Source: Larix kaempferi
Lineage: Eukaryota; Streptophyta; Pinopsida; Pinales; Pinaceae
Length of the DNA stretch: 64,000 nt
Assembly (NCBI GenBank): GCA_027924585.1
Contig: BSBM01000361.1
Span: 42,920,501-42,984,500 of the forward strand
Direction: 5' to 3'
Numbering within the stretch: position 1 is the stretch's first letter; each line of letters starts with the position of its first letter. Shown piece by piece: positions 56,201 through 64,000 of this stretch. The position numbers were made by a program, and so were the translations under genes. Below the pieces are notes generated by a model. The model saw only the letters and a program-made list of their open reading frames with translations, was not told the origin of the DNA and did not search any database.

Positions 56201-57540
56201 CATTCTTAATATGCATGTTAGTAATGTCGATCTTTGAGAGGAACTAATCAATGATCATGGCACAGGGAAAAAAAACTATTGGGTTAATGAATCATTTGGT
56301 GATATCCATAGTTTGATTTTAGGAACATTCTTTACGTTTTTATTGTGATAATATCGAGTAGATATAAGTTTGGATTGAGATCGAATTTTTTGAGTGATTT
56401 TAGGGACAACTATTGAGAGTTTGTAGGGTCAAATTTGATTCATTAGAGGCTTCTCTTGATGTATAAATATGTGCTTGATTAATGAAATATTTTGAGATAA
56501 AGTGTATGCCCATTATTGTCCAAATGATCTTGCTCCATTGTTGTCAAATTTATTCATTTTGTATCAAAGCGTTGTGAGAAAGCTTGAGAGGTTGTGAAGA
56601 GCAATCTAGTCATTTGGAGGAGAAATTTGCTTGGTGTGTTGAGGGTGATATTTGCTTGGTGTGTTGTAGGTGATATTTTTTGAGTTATCATTATGCATGT
56701 TTCATTAGCAATGAGTGGCCTCATACTACCCTGGAGAAATATGCGCTGAGTAAACTGTTGAAAATTGACGTTGAATGAGGGTCGATTTTGGATGCATTTT
56801 GGATTGGAGGACTATGAAATTATTCACCAATCATGGCATGTAGTCATGCGTATAATTTATAATAAATTTTGAACCATAGACGGATCTTTCTATGATTGGC
56901 TATGGAAACAATCTGCAGAAGAACCCATTTGGGATGGTAATAGAATGGTCGTTGATTTGAATTACGGGGGTGGATTCTTTCATGGGCATGTTTATTTATT
57001 TTTAATTCGTAAAGTGTTATCTTTTGCATCTGAGAGGAGACTATACACGTTTGACCATTCTCATGTGATTTGGGAGACTGTTCTCTTCTCGGCATCGCAA
57101 GTTTTTTATTTTATTTTGTAGTCTATAAAACAATCTACCATCATACCCTCGGCCTGGAAAGTTCCATTGCAGTAGAATTAGGTTTACAAGTGTGTAGTTT
57201 GAGGAAGAAGTGAAGAATATGTTGGTAATGTGTAGTAGGAAGACCACAACACCTCAGTTTATGTTGGAATGGCAATGCAAATTGATGTGGAAAGAACTTC
57301 TGTATTTGTATTTCAATCTATGTTTTATTTGGAAATATGTTTAGCAAATAAGGTTTTAAAGATTCTAGACATTTTTTTTATTTTCAAAGTGTGAGAGAAG
57401 AGTTTGTTTAATTGTGTATGGGAGTATTAGAAAGAGAGCTTTTGGAATGGTGATTAATCTCATTATTTGCAATTAAATTGTAAAAGAGATTATATTGTCT
57501 CTAATTGGGAGAATAAGGTTCTAAATTTGTGAAGGGATTA
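56201..57540. other. Spacer, perhaps including a copia LTR
   Basis: No gene is seen. The stretch before the copia gag (about 57,300-57,760) might be an LTR and leader, but there is no second copy to prove it. Confidence 0.35.
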
Positions 57541-57763
57541 GTTTTGTAAAAGTGATTCATTCACTTCATTATGAAAAATCAAATTTCTTATAATTGCACA
57601 AGTGTTACACTCTTTCATTGTACTTCAACATTAATAAAATATCGTTTTTGGTGGTGGTTGAGTCCCATTTTGGGGACAAGTGTTCTCATCTCGAGGCGAA
57701 GTGGGACATTTTGTATTGATATTTTCGAGTACTCTCTTTCTCTCTCACTTTCTCTTTTTCCAA

Positions 57764-58385
57764 TGGAGACAAGAAATTTTAAACTCCCTAAATTAACTCG
57801 CACAAATTATTTCTATTGGAGAAAAATAATGTATCATATATTCATCAGTAAATATTTGTGGGAACTTGTAATTAATGGGTATAATATTCCTTCTGATGAA
57901 GTATATAAAGCATTGGATATTTATGCAAAGAATGTTTTTAAGTAGCTAATACAGAGATATAATGAAGCACTTTCACTGATAGGTAGTGCTATTAATGAAT
58001 CTATTTTTTCAAGAATCATTGTAGCCACTTCATCTAAACACACATTTATTATTTTATAGAACACTTATGAAGGTGCAACAACAACAAAATTGCAAAAATT
58101 AAGGAGTAAATTGGATAATTCCAAGATGTGTAGTAATGAATACATGAATGATTATATCAAAACAATGTAGGATCTTGTTAATCAAATGAGCTCTTGGGAG
58201 AATATGTCCTAGAAAGAAGAATGCTTGAGAATATTTTATGTAGTCTTGTGGCAAAGTATCAAGTGATTGCCACTTAATAAATTCATTAATGAGACATTGT
58301 TGACACTGCCATTGAAAATGAATCCACTTTCTATTGGACAAATGATGTAGAAAAATATAATTTAGTTTTTGATAACAAAGAATTC
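57764..58385 (+). pseudogene. Copia gag remnant (UBN2-like)
   Basis: ATG 57,764 opens METRNFKLPKLTRTNYFYW, the N-terminus typical of copia gag (a leading L..TNY..W). Stops at about 57,943, 58,060 and later break the rest, which still shows ALSLIGSAI and TTTKLQKLRSKLDN-like blocks. No zinc knuckle is clear. A CT-rich tract precedes the ATG. Confidence 0.7.
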
Positions 58386-58390
58386 TAATC

Positions 58391-59910
58391 ATGGATAAGA
58401 TCAACAAAAGTGCAATTGTGGCGAGAGGAGAAATGATCACAAACAATATTTTAAAATTCACTTGTGCCCCAAGTAAGTCACTAAGTCTAAACACAACAAA
58501 AGTAGTGAATCGTAAACTTTGGAATTTGAGAATGAGACATCTAAATTTCATAAATTTGATGTTGATGAGAAAGACTAATGTGGTGAATGGTATTCCATAT
58601 CTTGGAGTTGATAATCACATATGTGAAGGATGCATACTTGGAAAACAACAGAAGGAAAGTTTCTCAAATAGAGATTGGAAGTCAAAGATCATCTTGCATT
58701 GGTACATTCATATCTATGTTATCTAATGCATACATTGTCTTTTGGAATGTCAAGGTACTTTCTAACATTCATTAATGATTGTTACAAGAAAATTTTGGTG
58801 TAATTTTTGCAAGAAAATTCAGAAGTGTTTGTACATTTTTTTCAAAGCAAAGTGGCTTGAATATTCTCACCCTTAGATTAGATAATGGGGGAGAGTATAA
58901 ATTTAATGATTTCATGAATTTTTACAAGATGAATGGTATAAGGTGAGAGTTTACAAATTCATACACTCCTCAACCAAATGGTGTCACAGAAAGGAAGAAT
59001 AGAACCGTTGTTGAGATGGAAAGGAGTATGTTGAAAACTAAGCAACTTGGTAATGAATTATGGGAAAAAGAAGTTCATACAACAATATACACTTTGAATA
59101 GGTGCCCTACACAAGCATTTTTGAATTTGAATCCAAAGGAAATATGGTCAGTATAGAATCCTAGCATTGCACCCATGAAACTTTTTGGATGCACTACATA
59201 TGCACATATTCCTAAGGAGAAGATGAATAAATTGGATGATAAAAGTGTTTAGTGTATTTTCATTGTGTATAGCAAATAAACAAGAAGTTATAGGTTGTTT
59301 GATTGATGAGAGAACAAGATGATAATAAGCAGAGATGTTGTTTTCAATGAACAAGTAATTTATCAACCAGAATATGTTCAAAGAAAGAATGAAGTTGTTG
59401 TTGGTGATGAATCTAGTTTTCTAATAACTAAGGAGGATGAAAGTAAGAATAAACCTAAGTGGTTAGTTAGAGGAAATTATCAAATTGATATGTTGGATAG
59501 AGAATTTGAAAGGAAAATCACCAGACCATGTAGTAATGTAAATTTTTCTCGCATGATCCAAGTAATGAATATTGAAGAACCACATAACTATGTAGAAGCA
59601 TCAAGTAAAGATGAATGGAATAAAGCAATGGAAGCATAATTTAATGCTTTGGTGAAGAATGATACATGGGACTAGTTAGAATACCTGAAGGGAAAGATGT
59701 GATTGGTACTAAATAGGTGCATAAGACAAAGTATAAAGCAGATGGTACAATTGATAAGTATACATCTCATTTAGTTGCAAAGGGTTATGCAGAAAAGGAA
59801 GGAATTGATTATACAAAAAAAATTGCTCCAATGGTGAAGAGTGGTGAAGATGGATACAATAAGGTTGGTGCTTGCAGTTGTTGCTCAATATAGATGTCCT
59901 ATTATGTTGT
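58391..59910 (+). pseudogene. Copia integrase and start of RT (broken)
   Basis: The GAG-pre-integrase zinc region reads LWNLRMRHLNF and ICEGCILGKQQK (about 58,520-58,650). Integrase-core pieces in shifting frames include SYTPQPNGVTERKNRTVVEM (about 58,960-59,020, with the catalytic Glu in TERKN). NPKEIWS and KLFGCTTYAHIPK follow. The frame at 59,319-59,637 has the MNIEEPHNYVEASSKDEWNK lead into RT. The remnant ends near 59,910 inside RT, shortly after the position of the usual FAPV block. Many stops and shifts are present. Confidence 0.75.
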
Positions 59911-60037
59911 GAACATAACTAAGTACTTAGTATTTAATAAATAATTAGGAAGAGGTGCTTCAAAAAGGAATGACATTTTGTGAAAGCTTATCTTACAAGC
60001 CTCTATAAGACTAGGCCGAATATTCATTATATTACAT

Positions 60038-60059
60038 CACACACACACACACACACACA
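60038..60059. repeat. (CA)n microsatellite
   Basis: About 11 CA dinucleotides directly before the gypsy LTR at 60,060. Confidence 0.95.
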
Positions 60060-60491
60060 TAGTGAGGAACCCATGTCTTTACTTTGTTAGTATATTGTTG
60101 TTGGACGCATATGCTTTCTAAGTCGTCCTGTAGAATTTGTTGATCCATAGTTTGTGTTATTGTTGTTGGCGCATATGCTTTGTAAGTCGCCCATAGTTTT
60201 GTTGAACCATAGTTTGTATTGGCCCATGGTTTTGACTCATAGTATTGGTGCCTAGACTTAGCCCATGGTTTGTATTGACACATAGTATTGACTCATGGTA
60301 TTGGCACCTAGACTTAGTATATAAGTGTGTGTTGAGGCCTATGAAGGTACCGTGAAGTTATTTGTATTAAGCTTGCTCAAAGGAGGTTGCCCCCTCGAAG
60401 TGGCCTGCGATCAATATAAAAGTGATTCTGAGTTCTGTCATTTCTGCTATTTTGCATATTCTTATTAATTAATTGTTGCAAGTGCTTCACA
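60060..60491 (+). repeat. 5' LTR of gypsy element 2 (about 432 bp)
   Basis: Matches 63,668-64,000 closely from AGGAA(C/T)CCATGTC onward; the start is altered next to the microsatellite. Sub-repeats with CCCATGGTTTGTATTG and GCCTAGACTTAG occur. TATA-like AGTATATAAGTG is at about 60,317. It ends near GCTTCACA before the PBS. Confidence 0.88.
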
Positions 60492-60493
60492 TC

Positions 60494-60505
60494 TAGTATC
60501 AGAGC
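60494..60505 (+). other. PBS of gypsy element 2
   Basis: TAGTATCAGAGC, initiator-Met type with G changed to A at the second position. Confidence 0.75.
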
Positions 60506-61155
60506 ACTTTCTTGGACTCGCTGGGTGAAATTTCTGCCAAATTTTTTTTCACATCTGTTGTAGGTTCGGATTTGGGAATAATCCCTATCCGCTTAACTGT
60601 GGGAAGTACTTGGGAATAAGCCCTAAAACTCATTGTGAGGTGTACCAAAGGAACCCCGAAGTAGCTGGCCCATTGAGAGGACCTGCCAGCGAAAAGGGAA
60701 ACAACCCCCACCTGATTGACTAGTTCCCACCTGTGAGGTAAACCAAGAGCTGTCGTTTGTGGCAAAGCGGTTATCAGTTTTACCTGAGCCATGGAGTGAG
60801 GGGTACTACCCCAATACGCAAGCCGTCAGACAACATTGGTGGCCGAGTGAAACCCCTGAACTGTTAGGAAGCCACACAGACCTGGGGTCCATATCTATTT
60901 TCAGCTGAACTATTGTTGATCACTGCTACGCCATTTTAGATCTAGCCGTTCAGATCCATTCTAAAAGCCATTCCAGATCTATCCATTTCAGAACTATTTC
61001 AGATCTAGCCGTTTTCGATCCATTCAGCACCATTTCAGATCCCTCTGTTTCTGCTCACTTCTAGGTCATTGCAAGTCTATCTGTTTCAGATCCCTTCCGA
61101 GCCGTAGCCGCTCCATTCTAAAAAAATAAAAAAATAAAAAAATAAAAAAAGGCCT

Positions 61156-61955
61156 ATGGAAGAAGCACTTGCAGCCATCCAAACCAAACTCCAAGATCTG
61201 GATGAAAAATTTCTCTGCCTCCATCTTCAACATTCATCCATAAACAATAACCGATAGCCAGAATATTTTGCAGCCATCGGGTTCTCTTCTTCCAGCAATT
61301 TTCGTGGGCCGAAGATTGATTTTCCTTCTTCAATGGTACTGATCCGACTGAATGGATATACCGAGCAGAACAATATTTCAGTCTGCATAATACTTTTGAT
61401 GTCTAGAAAGCTCCACTTGCATCCTTTCATTTGGAACATGAAGCCCTTCAATGGTACCATTGGTACATCAAAGCTCATCCCGAGCCAAACTGGATAGATT
61501 TTTGCCAACTCCTTTTGCCACGATTTGGTCCTAGTGCTTTTGATGACTTCATAGGAGCACTCACTAAACTTCACCAAATGGGCACAGTGAGAGAGTATCA
61601 GACAGAATTTGAGAAACTGGCTAATCACACATAAGGATTGTCTGATGAATTCTATAGGACTTGTTTTATCAGTGGTATCAAGGATGAAATCCGCTCAGAG
61701 GTAAAAATGTTCTGTCCCAACACAATGATGGAAGTCTTAGGGTTGGCTAAGTTGGCAGAGGACAAGATCATAGCTCAACAACGCTCCAAACCCACCTTTG
61801 TTCCATTCAGAAATATGGGTTCCCAACGACCTCCCATCACACTTGCTCTTCAACCAACTCCTATCAAGCAATTATCTGAAACAGAGATGCAGGCACGCCA
61901 AGAAAAAGGGCTTTGTTATAATTGTGATGAGAAATTCACTCGGGGACATAGATGT
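61156..61955 (+). pseudogene. Gypsy element 2 gag
   Basis: ATG 61,156 starts MEEALAAIQTKLQDLDEKF. After a stop and a frameshift near 61,320 the capsid domain reads FFNGTDPTEWIYRAEQYF, LEHEALQWYHWY, LLPRFGP and VREYQTEFEKLANHT (61,321-61,632). A TAA at 61,632 is followed by the continuation and the zinc knuckle CYNCDEKFTRGHRC (about 61,914-61,955). The order is typical Ty3 gag. Confidence 0.87.
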
Positions 61956-62760
61956 GTTCAACAAAATCTCTATCTCTTGGATATGGATTCTCCGCCTGCC
62001 TTAGAACTTAGTGAAGAAGCTACAGATACAGTAGATGATCAGGTCGACATTCAACACCCGCCTGTTGACACCCCATCTCAGGACGACCCACCCGAGATCT
62101 CTCTCCATGCTGTAACCGGTGTCACCACCCCACAAACAATGTGGGTCAGGGGATACTTCAAGAAGGTCCCTCTTACCATACTCATTGATTCTGGTAGCAC
62201 TCATAACTTCATTGACCCTCGGATTGCCAAATAAGCTGATTGTTTTGTCCATCCTTGCTCCAACTTTGAAGTCATGGTTTCCAATGGGGGCACCTTACCT
62301 TGCAAGGGGAAGTGTCACAATGTGCGTATCTCTATGGAAGATTATAACCTACGCTCTGACATGTTTTCCTTGTCCTTAGGCAGACGTGATGTGGTTTTGG
62401 GTGTTCAATGGTTACGCACACTTGGCCCCATCTTATGGGATTTTGATGAACTTTGGATGTAGTTTTTAGTCAATGGGAAACAACACAAATTTATAGGCTT
62501 ACAACCAGGGTATCTCCACATCATCAGTTCACATCGCCTGGAAAATATCCTTAAGAAGAATTCACATGGTGTCATTGCGCATCTCCATTCCCTTCAGATG
62601 CACCCACCAATGGTCTCCATTACTTCCTTGGATAGATATGCATGTGTATTTGTTGCACCAGTGGGCTTGCCGCCTTCACGAGACCTTTCTGGTAAGCATT
62701 TCGCCGCATCTACATCTCAGCAGGACATGGTGGCTATTTTGCATACAGTACAAAAGTGGT
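61956..62760 (+). pseudogene. Gypsy element 2 protease and linker
   Basis: The protease active site LIDSGSTHNFI (about 62,181-62,213) is intact, and GRRDVVLGVQWLRTLGPILW (about 62,381) is the second typical block. Stops at 62,232 (TAA) and 62,459 (TAG) break the frame. The RT start (MHPPMVSITSLDRYACVF, then FVAPVGLPPSRDL) is present only as a trace, and the body of RT is gone. Confidence 0.85.
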
Positions 62761-63655
62761 AGCCATCCCTATTGGGGAATTATTTCTGCATCAAGATTGA
62801 TCTCCAGCGTCTGGAAACTTTCCTGGAATAACGAGTCTCCTCTGCAGCACACCTGCAATGGGTTATCCAACTCATGGTTTATGACTATGCGACCACTTAC
62901 CATAAGGGTAAGGACAATATGGTGGAAGATGCTCCTCCTCACACATTTGATGACCCAGTTTCTCTTACATCTATTTCTCTGCTTGTTCGAAATTGGTTGC
63001 AATCTGTTCAACGGGGCTATCTCTTCTATGAACTCCATGCTTCTTCATCAGTAGGGCACTCTGGGTTCCTCAAAACGTATGACCAGGAACAATGTAACTT
63101 CTTTTAGCAGGGACTCAAAATGACAATTCAACGGATGGTGTTTTACTGTGATACTTTTCAGGTCAACAAGGGTGAAACGACCCTCCTTTCAGGACTGCTC
63201 AAACCCTTGCCCATCCCTCGATAGATTTGGACAACTATTTCTATGGATTTCCTAGAAGCGCTCCAGTGGTATAGTACCACATCTCAAAGGACACCATATG
63301 ATGCAGTCTCTGGATAGGCACCACCAGTTCTTCTTCCATACACCTTCAGTAGCTCCCCAGTTCAGGCAATTGACTCAATTCTTTGAAATCATGATCAGCT
63401 TCTTCTCATTCTACAGGACAATCTTCACATGGCAAGAATTCGACTGAAACAACAAGTCGATCAGCACCGTTCTGAGTGCACTTTTAACATTGCTGATATG
63501 GTTCTTCTTCATCTACAGCCTTCCATGCAATCCTCCCTGAAACTCCAAAGGTGCCAGCGGCTCGGAATGCAACCCGAGGATGCTATAGGGGACCCACTCC
63601 TTCAGATTCTGCATCAATTTCCACATCTAGAGCTTTGAGGAAAAAGCCTTTTCTA
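62761..63655 (+). pseudogene. Gypsy element 2 RNase H/integrase scraps
   Basis: WVIQLMVYDYATTYHKGKDN (about 62,860-62,916) is the end of RNase H. The integrase zinc part shows GHSGFLKTYD and CDTFQVNKGETT. The first core Asp is in SMDFLEALQW (about 63,242). The rest of the core is deleted, and the frame resumes with RTPYDAVSG and the basic C-terminus MARIRLKQQVDQHRSE. Stops are frequent. Confidence 0.75.
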
Positions 63656-63667
63656 AGGGAGAGGGGA
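63656..63667 (+). other. Polypurine tract of gypsy element 2
   Basis: AGGGAGAGGGGA directly precedes the 3' LTR. Confidence 0.8.
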
Positions 63668-64000
63668 TGTTAGGAATCCATGTCTTTACATTGTTAGTAT
63701 ATTGTTGTTGGACGCATATGCTTTGTAAGTCATCCCGTAGTATTTTTTGATCCATAGTTTGTGTTATTGTTGTTGGCGCATATGCTTTGTAAGTCGCCCA
63801 TAGTTTTGTTGATCCATAGTTTGTATTGGCCCATGGTTTTGACTCATAGTATTGGCGCCTAGACTTAGCCCATGGTTTGTATTGACACATAGTATACACC
63901 CATGGTATTGGAGCCTAGACTTAGTATATAAGTGTGTGTTGCGGCCTATGAAGGCACCGTGAAGTTATTTGTATTGAGCTTGCTCAAAGGAGGTTTCCCC
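63668..64000 (+). repeat. 3' LTR of gypsy element 2 (cut by window end)
   Basis: Starts TGTTAGGAATCCATGTC and matches 60,060-60,393. About 100 bp are outside the window. Confidence 0.9.

Larger units (their letters stand above)
60060..64000 (+). mobile_element. Ty3/gypsy element 2, deletion derivative
   Basis: It has two LTRs, a PBS, gag, protease and scraps of RNase H and integrase, but no RT. The internal region is only about 3.2 kb. The polypurine tract AGGGAGAGGGGA (63,656-63,667) precedes the 3' LTR. The CCHC block CYNCDEKFTRGHRC is the form found in plant chromoviruses. The element runs out of the window about 100 bp before its end. Confidence 0.85.

Noticed and set aside
58099-58551. 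150-codon minus-strand frame
   Set aside because: Antisense to the broken copia gag/integrase region and without a domain.
61227-61628. 133-codon minus-strand frame
   Set aside because: Antisense shadow of the gag of gypsy element 2.
62566-63054. 162-codon plus-strand frame in gypsy element 2
   Set aside because: It lies in a different frame from the readable RT, RNase H and integrase scraps and has no domain.
1-64000. tRNA, rRNA, snoRNA or miRNA genes
   Set aside because: I found no cloverleaf with conserved A and B boxes, no rRNA segments and no convincing long hairpin. The tRNA-related words present are retroelement PBSs.

Overview
This window looks like nuclear DNA from a large, repeat-rich land-plant genome. 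Retroelement families typical of plants fill most of it: Ty3/gypsy, Ty1/copia, LINEs with a zf-RVT plus RNase H tail, a hAT transposon, and broken F-box/LRR/FBD-type genes with plant-like introns. A gymnosperm is my best guess, from the high load of old, stop-riddled elements and the long AT-rich spacers. That guess is inference only. I see no intact single-copy host gene, no rRNA or tRNA gene, and no bacterial or organellar features. No protein-coding gene here looks functional.

Layout. 0-4.8 kb: a decayed gag-like ORF on +, a LINE ORF1 (DUF4283-like) remnant on -, and a 5'-truncated LINE tail on +. 4.9-6.6 kb: two opposed fragments of an F-box/LRR/FBD-type gene. 7.0-18.8 kb: a short minus-strand LTR element split by a complete 9.8 kb Ty3/gypsy element with 855-bp LTRs. 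The gypsy gag-pol is one frame broken mostly by TAG codons. It has five zinc knuckles and a second gag-like domain between protease and RT. 18.8-23.8 kb: AT-rich decayed DNA with one LTR boundary. 23.9-29.9 kb: a coiled-coil ORF cut by a copia-type LTR, then a copia gag scrap, copia RT/RNase H, tandem-repeat 3' region and a different 3' LTR. 30.4-35.5 kb: a coiled-coil ORF remnant and two 5'-truncated minus-strand LINEs, one bounded by a 19-bp target duplication.

36.6-46.3 kb is one minus-strand FBD-type pseudogene broken twice. A 6.0 kb non-autonomous LTR element (1.95-kb LTRs, perfect 5-bp TSD, PBS, one gag-like ORF, no pol) sits in its coding part. A 2.07 kb non-autonomous hAT element (near-perfect terminal inverted repeats, 7/8 matching 8-bp TSD) sits further upstream. 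46.5-54.1 kb holds three diverged copies of a 2-3 kb unit. The units contain F-box/FBD fragments on the minus strand, 43-bp minisatellites upstream of the F-box, and a repeated segment carrying an unidentified decayed reading frame. 54.1-57.5 kb is spacer with one unidentified decayed minus-strand ORF. 57.7-59.9 kb is a copia remnant. 60.06-64 kb is a Ty3/gypsy deletion derivative with both LTRs, the second running off the window.

The best candidates for something undescribed are the non-autonomous element at 36,704-42,714, the odd domain order of the gypsy at 7,549-17,319, and the unidentified reading frame inside the 46.5-54.1 kb repeat units. Most reading frames were checked by eye, so element edges without TSDs are approximate.
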